A stretch of DNA of 64,000 nucleotides, taken from ZC4RG25 sp023428365 (lineage in GTDB: Bacteria; Pseudomonadota; Alphaproteobacteria; Rhizobiales; Hyphomicrobiaceae). The notes under the pieces were generated by a model. The model had not been told where the DNA came from. It was given only the letters and a program-made list of their open reading frames with translations, and did not search any database. This document shows positions 1 through 8,306 of this stretch, in pieces. The position numbers were made by a program, and so were the translations under genes. The stretch's first letter is position 1; each line of letters opens with the position of its first letter. The stretch is from the NCBI GenBank assembly GCA_050283925.1, contig JBNOAI010000010.1, positions 124,001 through 188,000 of the forward strand, written 5' to 3'.

Positions 1-2
1 TC

Positions 3-305
3 AGTGGCACCAGCGGCGTCGCGCCGGTTACGGCCTCGGAACTCGCCTTTCTCGATACCCTGAAAACCAGCGGGAAAATTGACTACGCCTGGATCTATGG
101 AAATCTGCTCGGGCATTCCGTTGAGGCGCATTTTCCGGCAGGGATTGCGCTGGCCGCTCTTGCCTTGCGATCCCGACGTCTATCGCTGGCGCTTGTCGGC
201 GAAAGTGCCTCCTCCGACGACTTCAGCTCCGTCGACCGCATCATTGTGACGGCGGTTGGACATTGGCGCGGCGAGGGATTGGCCCTCCTCGAATCCATCC
301 TGTGA
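3..305 (+). CDS. beta-ketoacyl-ACP synthase, C-terminal part (fabF2XL-like)
   Basis: The frame enters from outside the window and ends at TGA 303-305, leaving about 100 C-terminal residues. They carry the ketosynthase-fold end motif GHSVEAHFPAGIALAALAL, which aligns with the GH..SAAGA.EA helix of FabF proteins. The catalytic Cys region is not visible, so activity cannot be judged. The next gene, also a ketosynthase, starts 8 bp downstream. Two adjacent ketosynthase genes in this order are known from the rhizobial cluster that builds the 27-hydroxyoctacosanoic acid of lipid A (acpXL, fabZXL, fabF2XL, fabF1XL). The fabF2XL assignment rests on that arrangement and is an inference. Confidence 0.7.
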   Translation, partial: SGTSGVAPVTASELAFLDTLKTSGKIDYAWIYGNLLGHSVEAHFPAGIALAALALRSRRLSLALVGESASSDDFSSVDRIIVTAVGHWRGEGLALLESIL

Positions 306-313
306 AAGAGCCC

Positions 314-1591
314 ATGACAACGAGTGTTCGAGACAAGAGGGGTCGGCCGCTCGTCGCGGTCACCGGTTGCGGTGTTGTCAGCTCGCTTGGGTGCGGAAAG
401 GACGAGAACTGGTCGGCGCTCACAGAGGGGCGCTCGGGAATCCGTCAGATCACGCGGTTTCCAACAGATGGTCTGAGGACGACCATCGCCGGAACGGTCG
501 ACTTTCTCAAGGTCTCCCCCCTCTCGTCCCCGGCTCTAACCATAGCCATGGCAACCACCGCCGCCGAAGAGGCCCTGGCAGAGGCGGAATTCTCCCGCGC
601 GGAAAGCTTTCCCGGCCCCTTGTACCTCGCGACGCCGCCGGCAGAGCTTGAATGGCCGCAACGCAAGTCGCTGTGGGACGAAATGGCTGGCCACGGGCTT
701 GCAAACTATGAGCGTCTGCTGATCGCGGCGAGAAACCGCGTCCACCAGGAGATGGCGGACTCGTTTCAGTTCGGAAGTGTTGCGGAACATCTTGCAGAAC
801 GGTTCGGTACGCGGGGTCTGCCTGTCTCGGTGTCGACAGCCTGCGCGTCCGGAGCGACAGCGATCCAACTGGGTGTCGAAGCCATTCGACGAGGGCAAAC
901 TCAATTGGCCCTCTGCATCGGCACCGACAGCTCCGTGCAGATTGAAGCTTTGATCCGCTTCATATTGCTATCCGCCCTGTCGACCCGGAATGAGCCCCCG
1001 CAAGAGGCCTCGCGGCCTTTCTCAAAGGACCGCAACGGGTTCGTAATGGCGGAGGGCGCAGGGGCTCTTGTCCTTGAAAATTATGCCAGCGCGAGGGCAC
1101 GTGGGGCGAACATCCTCGGTTTCGTCCACGGATGCGGAGAGAAGGCGGACGATTATCACCGCACGCGCTCTAAACCTGATGGAACCGCAATCATCGGCGC
1201 CATTCGCAATGCACTGGCCGATGCCGGCATTGAACCTCACGAAATCGGCTACATCAACGCGCACGGGACGAGCACGCCTGAGAATGACAAGATGGAATAC
1301 CTGTCACTCCGGGCCGTGCTCGGCGAGCATCTCGCAAGCACGCCGATCAGCTCCACGAAGTCCATGACCGGCCACACGCTGTCCGCGGCGGGCGCAATCG
1401 AGGCTGTATATTCCTTGATGGCCATTCGCGCCGGGAAACTGCCGCCGACCATCAACTACAATCTCCCGGATCCAGACATTCCCCTGGATGTCGTGCCGAA
1501 CACTGCGAGAGACGCGTACGTCACAACCGTCCTGTCCAATTCGTTCGGATTCGGCGGCCAGAACGTATCGCTCATATTGGGCACCCCGTGA
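314..1591 (+). CDS. fabF1XL: beta-ketoacyl-ACP synthase II type (fabF1XL-like)
   Basis: A full-length ketosynthase of 425 residues that condenses malonyl-ACP with an acyl chain in fatty acid elongation. The Cys-His-His set is present: C177 in STACASGATAIQLG, H317 in INAHGTSTPENDK and H354 in KSMTGHTLSAAGAIEA. The C-terminus ends in the usual NSFGFGGQN motif. The ATG at 314 is preferred over an upstream in-frame start at 263, which would overlap the preceding gene by 43 bp. Wording such as RFPTDGLRTTIAGTVDF and the tandem with another ketosynthase fit the rhizobial very-long-chain (C28) lipid A cluster. The expected downstream alcohol dehydrogenase and acyltransferase genes are missing; a rep relic begins 30 bp after the stop. 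Confidence 0.85.
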   Translation: MTTSVRDKRGRPLVAVTGCGVVSSLGCGKDENWSALTEGRSGIRQITRFPTDGLRTTIAGTVDFLKVSPLSSPALTIAMATTAAEEALAEAEFSRAESFPGPLYLATPPAELEWPQRKSLWDEMAGHGLANYERLLIAARNRVHQEMADSFQFGSVAEHLAERFGTRGLPVSVSTACASGATAIQLGVEAIRRGQTQLALCIGTDSSVQIEALIRFILLSALSTRNEPPQEASRPFSKDRNGFVMAEGAGALVLENYASARARGANILGFVHGCGEKADDYHRTRSKPDGTAIIGAIRNALADAGIEPHEIGYINAHGTSTPENDKMEYLSLRAVLGEHLASTPISSTKSMTGHTLSAAGAIEAVYSLMAIRAGKLPPTINYNLPDPDIPLDVVPNTARDAYVTTVLSNSFGFGGQNVSLILGTP

Positions 1592-1620
1592 ACGCCGCAC
1601 CAGCTTCTCCCCAAGCTCGG

Positions 1621-1756
1621 GCTGCGCTCAAAGTCTTCTGTCCGCCTCTACGAGAGCGTCGAGCGGCGCATCAACATGCACGCCCAGTCCCAAACCTTCT
1701 CCGTCGATGACTCGCGCACCCTGCTGGGCGTGCCGGACGACAAGCTCATCAGGTTC
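1621..1756 (+). pseudogene. fragment of plasmid replication initiator (Rep_3)
   Basis: About 135 bp are nearly the same as bases 46342-46477 inside the rep gene of this window, in the same orientation. Translated pieces match the Rep_3 winged-helix region: VRLYES-ERRINMHAQSQTFSV and LLGVPDDKL. There is no start, the homology stops abruptly at both ends, and a few bases are lost near 1630. It lies directly behind the fatty acid gene, where the conserved cluster is broken, so it probably marks a recombination or integration scar. Confidence 0.8.
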
Positions 1757-1968
1757 GGAAAAGACTGCGGTGACGTCGGAGGGAAAAATGCGGACAGCGC
1801 GACACAGCGATCGGCGATATCGATCGAGCGCGCGGCACCTCGATGATGTCCTCCTCGCCCCTTATCGTGCTGCAATGCAACGACGATTTGTGTTTTTGAC
1901 GTCTTCGGTCCAGCCAAAATGGCGCGTAGTCTGTGTATCCAGAAGCGTCCAAGAGAGAGGAACGACAC

Positions 1969-2711
1969 ATGGCCGAGCGCGTCGCATTGATCACCGGCGG
2001 TATGGGAGGGCTCGGAGAGACGATCTCCGGCAAGATGGCGGATGCCGGATATCAGGTTGCCGTGACCTTCTCTCCTTCTAACAAAACGTCCGCACAATGG
2101 CTCGGCGAGATGAAGGGGCGCGGTTACGACTTCAAAGCGTATCCGTGCGACGTCGCGAGTTACGAGTCGTGCGAGGCTTGCGTCACCAATGTGGTAAAGG
2201 CCTCGGCCCGGTCGATATCCTGGTCAACAATGCTGGCATCACGCGCGACATGACTTTCCGGAAAATGACCAAGGCGGATTGGGACGCTGTAGTCCATACC
2301 AATCTCGACAGTGCCTTCAACATGGCGAAACAGGTCCACGAAGGAATGATGGAGCGAGGCTGGGGCCGCATCATCAATGTCTCTTCGGTCAATGGTTCCA
2401 AGGGTGCTTTCGGCCAGACTAACTACGCCGCGGCGAAAGCTGGCATGCACGGCTTTACGAAATCGCTTGCCCTGGAATCGGCCCGCAAGAACGTAACGGT
2501 CAATACGATCTCTCCAGGCTATATAGGTACCAAGATGGTGACGGCCATTCCGGCCAATGTTCTCGAAGGCAAGATCATCCCGCAGATCCCGCTCGGTCGC
2601 CTTGGAAAACCCGAGGAGATTGCGGGCCTCATCATCTATTTGTGCTCAGAAGAGGCGGCCTTCGTCACGGGCGCAAATATCGCCATCAACGGCGGCCAGC
2701 ACATGCAATAA
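1969..2711 (+). pseudogene. phaB: acetoacetyl-CoA reductase with one-base frameshift
   Basis: Short-chain dehydrogenase that reduces acetoacetyl-CoA with NADPH for polyhydroxybutyrate synthesis. The ATG at 1969 follows AGAGAGAGGA. The first frame carries the nucleotide-binding motif TGGMGGLG and runs to 2253. The second frame continues from about 2205 with VDILVNNAGITRDMTF, the catalytic SxxY region ending NYAAAKAG, and the C-terminus VTGANIAINGGQHMQ. Adding one G at about 2200 (AAGG to AAGGG) joins both frames into a normal reductase of about 247 residues. Everything else is intact, so this is either a recent mutation or a sequencing error. No phaA lies beside it. Confidence 0.85.
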
Positions 2712-2939
2712 AGCGGCGCGCGCCCTGAGAGGTGAAGAACCGGGATGCTGGCGTTTGCCGGCTGGTTGTTGTGTTCACATCGCGCCGGGTACTGATTAGC
2801 CAGAGCCGCCCGTTTTAAAAAGCTGGCGGTCTGGCGTTGCGGCCACCCAACATGATACACGCGCATATCAGGCGCGAACGCTGACGGGAATGCCGGTTTG
2901 GCGCCTGCATTCTTTTTTGTACGACGGGGAGCATCCGGT

Positions 2940-3932
2940 ATGACGGGGAAGAATTGGGACAGAGTTCCGATCGACGCACAGAGCATCGATGCGCCTCTGT
3001 CTCGAGCCGCGGTCTTTCTTGTCGTCACGGCTGCGTGCGCGCCTGCCAAACTTGCAAGGATCTGTTCAGCGCTCGATGGGCTTGACGATCTCGTCAAGAC
3101 CGTGGGCTTCCGCGATCTTTCCGCCCGCCTGTCGTGCATCGTCGGCATCGGTTGCGAGTTCTGGGATCACCTCCACTTCGAAAAGCGGCCGCACGAACTC
3201 AAAGTCTTCGCACCGATCAAGGGGGCGGTTCATACGGCGCCATCTACACCGGGCGATCTCCTCTTCCACATCCGCGCCGAGCGTGCTGATCTCTGCTTTG
3301 AGTTTGAGCGCCTTTTGCTCGACAATCTTGGTGACAGCGTCACAGTGGTCGACGAGGTTTCTGGCTTTCGCTATTTCGATGCGCGAGATCTCCTCGGGTT
3401 TGTCGACGGAACGGCGAACCCCACCGGTCTCGATTTGCCCGCTTCGGCGCTAGTCGGTGAGGAAGATGGCGACTTCGCTGGAGGCAGTTACGTCGTCATT
3501 CAGAAATATCTGCATGACCTCGCCGCGTGGGCAAAGGTACCAACGCCACTCCAGGAAGAGATCATCGGCCGTACGAAGATCGACAATATCGAAATCGATG
3601 ATGACGATGCGCCCCGCAAATCGCACAAATCCCTCGCCACCATCGTCGATGCCAGTGGCCATGAGTATGACATCCTGCGCGATAACATGCCCTTTGGCCG
3701 CCCGGGACAACGGGAATTCGGCACCTATTTCATCGGCTATTCTCGGTATCTTTGGGTCATCGAGAAGATGCTGCAGCGCATGTACGTTGGAGACCCTCCC
3801 GGCGCTTACGACCGGCTGCTCGACTTCTCAACGCCGCACACGGGCGCAACCTTCTTCGCCCCAACTCGCCCGGTGTTGGAGGCCCTTGTCCAGGCAGCCC
3901 AGGAAAGGCTTGCGACGGCTCAAACGCCATAA
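2940..3932 (+). CDS. Dyp-type heme peroxidase
   Basis: A 330-residue dye-decolorizing peroxidase of the YfeX-like class. The GxxDG motif is seen as GFVDGTANP with the catalytic Asp at 156. The likely proximal heme ligand is H229 in RKSHKSL and the distal Arg is R247 in ILRDNMPFG. The family oxidises phenolic and dye substrates with H2O2 and can be packed into encapsulin shells, but no encapsulin gene is seen here. The ATG at 2940 is chosen because GGGGAG lies 8-12 bp upstream; an in-frame TTG at 2898 would add 14 unconserved residues. No signal peptide is visible, so it is probably cytoplasmic. Confidence 0.9.
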   Translation: MTGKNWDRVPIDAQSIDAPLSRAAVFLVVTAACAPAKLARICSALDGLDDLVKTVGFRDLSARLSCIVGIGCEFWDHLHFEKRPHELKVFAPIKGAVHTAPSTPGDLLFHIRAERADLCFEFERLLLDNLGDSVTVVDEVSGFRYFDARDLLGFVDGTANPTGLDLPASALVGEEDGDFAGGSYVVIQKYLHDLAAWAKVPTPLQEEIIGRTKIDNIEIDDDDAPRKSHKSLATIVDASGHEYDILRDNMPFGRPGQREFGTYFIGYSRYLWVIEKMLQRMYVGDPPGAYDRLLDFSTPHTGATFFAPTRPVLEALVQAAQERLATAQTP

Positions 3933-4119
3933 CGCTGCTTCATGGGCGAACAGCACCCATTCTCGACGTTCGCTTTTGCCCTGAACAGGAATCGATATTT
4001 GCGGCAAACTCCGACAGAGTATCTCTGATACGTCGAACCGTTGATACAGGAGAGCGAGGTGCGTAATCTGAGATGACGTTCCGCACTGGACGCGGCACCG
4101 AACCGTAATGTGAAACCGC

Positions 4120-5052
4120 ATGGCCAACCCTTACGAAATGTTGGGCGTCGCGCCCACCGCCAGCCAGGACGAAATCCGCACGGCCTACCGCAAGGCCGCC
4201 AAGGAGACGCATCCGGACCTCAACCCCGATAAGCCCGAGGCGGAAAGGCGCTTCAAGGAACTCAATGCGGCCTACGACATCATCGGTGACGAGGCCAAAC
4301 GCAAGCGCTTTGATGCCGGCGAACTCGACGATACAGGAGCCGAGCGCCAACCGGAGCGGCACTACTATCGCGAATACGCCGAAGCTGATCCAGGCTCGCG
4401 CTACAGTCGGCACAACACATCGGCTGGCCCACGTAGTAGTGCGGGAGCTGATTTCGACTACGACATCTTCGCAGATCTGTTCCGCGGGCGTGGCGGCGAA
4501 AACTCTGCCTTCCGGATGCCGCCCCAGGACGTGCGCTACACGCTCGATGTTGATTTTCTCGATGCAGTTAAGGGAGGCCACAAGGTGGTGTCGATGCCAG
4601 ACGGCAAGACACTAAACATCACCATCCCGGCTGGGATCAACGAGGGACAAATCCTTCGCCTCAAAGGTCAGGGCCTGCCCGGCTCAGACGGCAAGACGGG
4701 CGATGCCTACGTCCAGATTTCGATTCGGCCACATCCTGGCTTCCGACGCGAGGGCAACGACATCTTGGTTACGCTACCAGTGTCGCTTGGTGAAGCACTG
4801 AACGGCGCAAGCGTGCGCGTCGAGACGGTCGACGGCCCGGTCGACGTCAAGGTGCCGAAAGGTGCCAAGGAAGGTGCGAAGCTGCGGCTGCGCGGCAAAG
4901 GCGCTGCCTACGGCAAGGATGGAGCGCGGGGCGATCAGCTCGTCGAGATCCACATCGTGCTCCCGGAGGGCGCCGACGAGGCGCTGGCCCAGTTCATGGC
5001 CGAATGGGAGAAGACACATCCGCAGAATCCGCGCGCGAAGGACGCAACCTGA
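4120..5052 (+). CDS. cbpA: CbpA-type DnaJ co-chaperone
   Basis: A 310-residue J-domain protein that stimulates DnaK and may bind curved DNA. The J domain covers about residues 4-70 with HPD at 31-33. A Gly/Arg-rich linker follows (about 85-130), then two beta-rich substrate-binding domains. The cysteine-rich zinc domain of true DnaJ is absent, which together with the length marks it as CbpA. The stop at 5050-5052 is 1 bp ahead of the cbpM start, so the two are co-translated. About 190 bp without a gene lie upstream. Confidence 0.93.
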   Translation: MANPYEMLGVAPTASQDEIRTAYRKAAKETHPDLNPDKPEAERRFKELNAAYDIIGDEAKRKRFDAGELDDTGAERQPERHYYREYAEADPGSRYSRHNTSAGPRSSAGADFDYDIFADLFRGRGGENSAFRMPPQDVRYTLDVDFLDAVKGGHKVVSMPDGKTLNITIPAGINEGQILRLKGQGLPGSDGKTGDAYVQISIRPHPGFRREGNDILVTLPVSLGEALNGASVRVETVDGPVDVKVPKGAKEGAKLRLRGKGAAYGKDGARGDQLVEIHIVLPEGADEALAQFMAEWEKTHPQNPRAKDAT

Positions 5053-5053
5053 C

Positions 5054-5389
5054 ATGATCAGAGAAAGTGAGATCATCACACGATTTAGGGTTCTGGAGCG
5101 CCGCGTGCTATTGACCTGGATCGAGGAAGGCGTCGTCGCACCGCATCGCGACGATCAGGGCTATCTGTTCGATCGGATTGACGAATCCCGTGTGGCTCTG
5201 GCTTGCGATCTGCACTATCGCATGGGTCTCGACCACGCCAGCCTTCCAGTCATTCTATCTCTGATTGATCAGCTGCACGATGCACGCCATCATCTTCGTA
5301 GACTTACAGGCGCGGTAGCCGAACAGCCTGAGTTAGTACAACGAGAGATCATCCACCGAATGACCGGCGGCATGTCGGACAGCACCTAG
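5054..5389 (+). CDS. cbpM: CbpM-like chaperone modulator
   Basis: A 111-residue protein directly behind cbpA. It has the MerR-like start seen in CbpM (FRVLERRVLLTWIEEGVVAP) and a helical C-terminal half with DLHYRMGLDHASLPVILSLIDQL. CbpM binds the J domain of CbpA and blocks its activity. The coupling to cbpA, with 1 bp between stop and start, supports the assignment. The ATG at 5054 is the only start that does not cut into the cbpA frame. Confidence 0.85.
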   Translation: MIRESEIITRFRVLERRVLLTWIEEGVVAPHRDDQGYLFDRIDESRVALACDLHYRMGLDHASLPVILSLIDQLHDARHHLRRLTGAVAEQPELVQREIIHRMTGGMSDST

Positions 5390-5565
5390 CAGCTGGCCTC
5401 GCAAGAGCCGCCGGTTTGATTGCGCTCGCTGACAACGTCAGCATGCTCCACGCTACTTTGTGCAGATTTGGCCCAGAGCGGCGCGCAATTTCAAAGCATT
5501 CCGAGATCCCGGATAATCAGTCATGCAGACCTGAAGGCTCTCGGCCGCAATGGAACCCCTGGATG

Positions 5566-6105
5566 TTACGCCGCAGGATAGGCGATCAGGCCTGTTGCCT
5601 GAACAACGGCGCCCGGCGTCAGACGAGCAGGCTCCAGGCGTCCATGCGCCATGACGTGAAAGACGGCCCTGCCGCGCGCCAGCAGATAGTCGGCGACGAT
5701 GCGCCGATGACACCGCCACCATACCGCTTCCGCGCACATGATGGTGCAACGCCGTGACGCTCCTTCTTCGAGCAGATGCGCAAGCTCCGTCTGAAACCGA
5801 TCAGAGAACGCATAATCGGCGTAGTTATGGAAGCTCTCGTTGATCCAGAAACCGTTGATATCAGCGGGCACACTGTGTGTCTTGCTACGAAGCCCACCGA
5901 GCGCTGCCATGTGCTCGTAGGCAATGCCGAAATCTGCAAGTGAGTCGGGAAGCGTGTCCTTGTTGAACTGTGGATTGGTCATCGATCGTGGGACGGTTCT
6001 GATATCCACCAAGATATCGGTCCGGACGTCCCTCAGCAGTTCGATAAACTCTCCAATGCTGCGATTGGAGTGCCCGATGGTGTAGAAGGGGAGCCCCTCC
6101 ATCAC
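5566..6105 (-). CDS. DUF488 family protein
   Basis: A 179-residue protein with the features of DUF488: an N-terminal FYTIGHSNRSIGEFIELL, the conserved VDIRTVPRSMTNPQFN and a C-terminal Cys pair in IMCAEAVWWRCHRRIVADYL. The family's reaction is not known; the conserved His, Arg and Cys residues suggest an enzyme or nucleic-acid-related role. Its start overlaps the stop of the DUF2945 gene by 4 bp, so the two form an operon read leftward. It faces cbpM convergently. Confidence 0.87.
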   Translation of the reverse strand: MMEGLPFYTIGHSNRSIGEFIELLRDVRTDILVDIRTVPRSMTNPQFNKDTLPDSLADFGIAYEHMAALGGLRSKTHSVPADINGFWINESFHNYADYAFSDRFQTELAHLLEEGASRRCTIMCAEAVWWRCHRRIVADYLLARGRAVFHVMAHGRLEPARLTPGAVVQATGLIAYPAA

Positions 6106-6311
6106 ACGTACTCGAGGGCGCCACCCTTGTGGGCAGCGATATGATCCGTCTTGTCACTCTTGATTTCGTATTGCGGGTTATCCTCCGACGCACGATGCGT
6201 GTAACCCTTGAAGAGGAAATCCGATGTATGAACGGCAATGATCGTGCCGGTCACGTAGCCCGCTTCGGAATTCCATCTGACATGGTCGCCGATCTTGAAC
6301 CGTCTGGACAT
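6102..6311 (-). CDS. DUF2945 (TUDOR-like) small protein
   Basis: A 69-residue protein starting MSRRFKIGDHVRWNSEAGYV. This is the typical start of DUF2945 proteins, which have an SH3/Tudor-like barrel (residues about 5-60). The middle HTSDFLFKGYTHRASEDNPQYEIKSDKT matches the family. The ATG at 6311 is preceded by AGGAGGAC about 5 bp away, so the longer upstream frame is ignored. It is translationally coupled with the DUF488 gene. The function is unknown. Confidence 0.82.
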   Translation of the reverse strand: MSRRFKIGDHVRWNSEAGYVTGTIIAVHTSDFLFKGYTHRASEDNPQYEIKSDKTDHIAAHKGGALEYV

Positions 6312-6425
6312 AGCGCGTTGTCCTCCTGTTATCAGGATCCCGATGAGAGCGCGTTCCTGGCGTAGAGCACGACAGACGCTTCCGTTGCCAAAACCCGGAA
6401 CCTCTCCTGGAAATGGAGCTGCCGC

Positions 6426-6636
6426 ATCGTCCTCGAGAAGTCCTGCTCGACGAGGACAACGTCGCCGAGTTCTGCCGCATGGAAGGCATCGCTCAGAACC
6501 TCTACTATCGATGATCCAAGGAGTTCCTCGAGGCCAGCAAGAAGCGGCTCGTCGGCGACACGGCGCGCGAGACACCGCCGATGAAGTCAAGACGCTCCCG
6601 GCGGAAAGTCACAATCGAGAAAAAAGCATTGTAAAA
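6426..6636 (+). pseudogene. IS3-family transposase OrfA remnant
   Basis: Translation gives EFCRMEGIAQNLYYR, a stop, then SKEFLEASKKRLVGDTARE and, in another frame, ADEVKTL. This is the helix-turn-helix and start of the leucine zipper of IS3-type OrfA proteins (usually REGI..NLYYRWSKEFLEAGKKRL). The Trp codon before Ser has become a TGA stop and at least one frameshift follows. No OrfB or terminal repeat can be seen. It ends right beside the tRNA fragment. Confidence 0.7.
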
Positions 6637-6639
6637 TAA

Positions 6640-6690
6640 TGGTCGGAGCGAGAGGATTTGAACCTCCGACCCCCAGTCCCCCAGACCGCA
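6640..6690 (-). repeat. tRNA 3'-end fragment, probable attachment site (tRNA-Pro type)
   Basis: Read on the minus strand this has a GGG anticodon-like stretch, a T arm GTCGGAGGTTCAAATCC, an acceptor strand CTCGCTCCGA and an encoded CCA. The D arm and 5' acceptor strand are absent to the right, so it is not a whole tRNA. Integrases of the P4 type recombine in the 3' half of tRNA genes and leave such a copy at one island end. The integrase gene starts 184 bp away. The Pro assignment rests on the GGG loop and CTCCGACCA end. Confidence 0.65.
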
Positions 6691-6873
6691 TCTTTGTCTC
6701 CGCACAGCCACTCCCAAATACGCACCAGATCAGCAAAAGCTTAAAAATACAGGCGTTCTTGAACCTGCCTCTCGCCATCGCTACTTATGCTTACGCACCA
6801 GAGCCACCGCCAACACGGTTCGCACACGGTTCGCAAGATGGCCCCACACGGTTCGCAATCCCGGAGCTGATAA

Positions 6874-8241
6874 ATGGTCCAGCCCACCCGCCTGAACAAG
6901 AAGATTATCGACGGTTTGCCCTCCGTAGGACCCGCGCGAAAGCCCTACCTTGTGCGCGACACAGCGGTCCGCGGCCTCATGCTCGCGGTCAATCGCCAGT
7001 CCAAAACATGGAAGGTTCAAAGAGATCTTTACCGGCAGGCCAAGCTCGTCAAAACCGTCCGTACATCGATCGGGGACTGGCCCGACATGGACGTGGACAC
7101 GGCACGCACCAAAGCGCAGGAAACCATCGCACTCATCAAGCGCGGCATCGATCCCAATGCCCCGCCTGATCCCGCGCCTGTGCGGGATTCAGTTATCTCA
7201 TGGACTGTTGAGCGCCTCTACGATGAGTACGCCGCCGACCTGCGCAAGCGTAATGCGCGCGACCGCACCGTCGATGAAATGAAATGGCGCCTAAATGCCC
7301 ATCTAAGTGATTGGAAGAACCGGACTATCGCCAGCCTAACGCGCGCCGAGTGCCGCGCCAGACATGATCACATCACCGCGAAAGTCGCCGCCACCTACAA
7401 GGACCACAAAGGGAAGAAGAAGAATTACGATGGCAAGCGTACTGCCAATCACGTGATGAAGGAGCTCAAGTGGGCACTCAACTTCGCTGCCACTCTGTGT
7501 GAAGACGACGAGGTCATGCCCGGCAATCCGGTAGCGTCCGTCACCATGCACAAGCAAAGAGCTGCCAACCGCTCACTAGCCTTTGACGAACTCCCCGAAT
7601 GGTGGAGCAAGGTCCAGGCTCTCCCGAACCCCCTTCGCCGCGCCATGCATACTCTGGGTATCCTCAGCGGTCTGCGGCCCGGTGCTCTAGTTGCCCTCCG
7701 CCGCGACTGGATCGACCTGCACAAGCGGGTGATCAATGTGCCCTACACTCACATGAAGTCGAACGAGCCTTTCGCCCTGCCTTTGTCCAGCTACATGTGC
7801 GAGGTTGTCCGCACTGCCATCACCATCGGCGATCTGACCTTCACAGGCACCGAATGGCTCTTCCCCACCCGTTCCAAGGACGGCCAGCAGGTCATCGCAA
7901 CGCAGGTCTGGAAGGAAAAATCCCTCCCCAGTGATACCGGCCATATCCTGCGCCATACTTATCGAACTATCGCCGAGACCACGGCCATCCCCCAAACGCA
8001 CCGCCGTCTCCTTCTCGATCATGCACTCGGCGGCATGGACAATGTGTATGTCGATAAGACCCAGCTCTTCCGTGACCTGCTCGCCTCTCAGGAGATCATG
8101 ACGGATAAGATCCTCACGCTGTGCTCTGTGCAGCCTGCTACCGCAGCTATTGGCCCACGCGGCATAGGAACCACCAAAACTAAACGGCCGGCGGAGAATC
8201 CACCGGCCGAATTCACTGCGCGCCTGCTTGCAACGCGCTAG
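6874..8241 (+). CDS. tyrosine-type site-specific integrase
   Basis: A 455-residue integrase. The N-terminal part (about 1-100) is the arm-binding DUF4102-like domain, followed by a core-binding region and the catalytic domain. The catalytic set is visible as R268 (SGLRPGAL), H357 and R360 (HILRHTYR), H383 (LLLDHALGG) and Y392 (NVYVDK). It sits beside a tRNA 3' fragment and so most likely inserted an island there. Two relatives in the window are broken: one from 31418 to 32361 and a C-terminal scrap near 29257. This one looks complete and may be active. Confidence 0.92.
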   Translation: MVQPTRLNKKIIDGLPSVGPARKPYLVRDTAVRGLMLAVNRQSKTWKVQRDLYRQAKLVKTVRTSIGDWPDMDVDTARTKAQETIALIKRGIDPNAPPDPAPVRDSVISWTVERLYDEYAADLRKRNARDRTVDEMKWRLNAHLSDWKNRTIASLTRAECRARHDHITAKVAATYKDHKGKKKNYDGKRTANHVMKELKWALNFAATLCEDDEVMPGNPVASVTMHKQRAANRSLAFDELPEWWSKVQALPNPLRRAMHTLGILSGLRPGALVALRRDWIDLHKRVINVPYTHMKSNEPFALPLSSYMCEVVRTAITIGDLTFTGTEWLFPTRSKDGQQVIATQVWKEKSLPSDTGHILRHTYRTIAETTAIPQTHRRLLLDHALGGMDNVYVDKTQLFRDLLASQEIMTDKILTLCSVQPATAAIGPRGIGTTKTKRPAENPPAEFTARLLATR

Positions 8242-8306
8242 GCTCAATACTGCAACGTTGCCGTATGAACGTTCAACGTCGCCCAAGCGCGGCTTGAGCT
8301 GCTTCC

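Noticed and set aside
1868..1884. TGCTGCAATGCAACGA ahead of phaB as a PhaR site
   Set aside because: The half sites are not symmetric enough and no PhaR gene is in the window.
3946..3970. CGAAC-N15-CGTT ahead of cbpA, resembling an EcfG promoter
   Set aside because: The -35 has a mismatch and the spacer is 15 bp, shorter than the usual 16-17.
6640..6725. A complete tRNA gene on the minus strand
   Set aside because: The D arm and the matching 5' acceptor strand are missing; only the 3' half is present.
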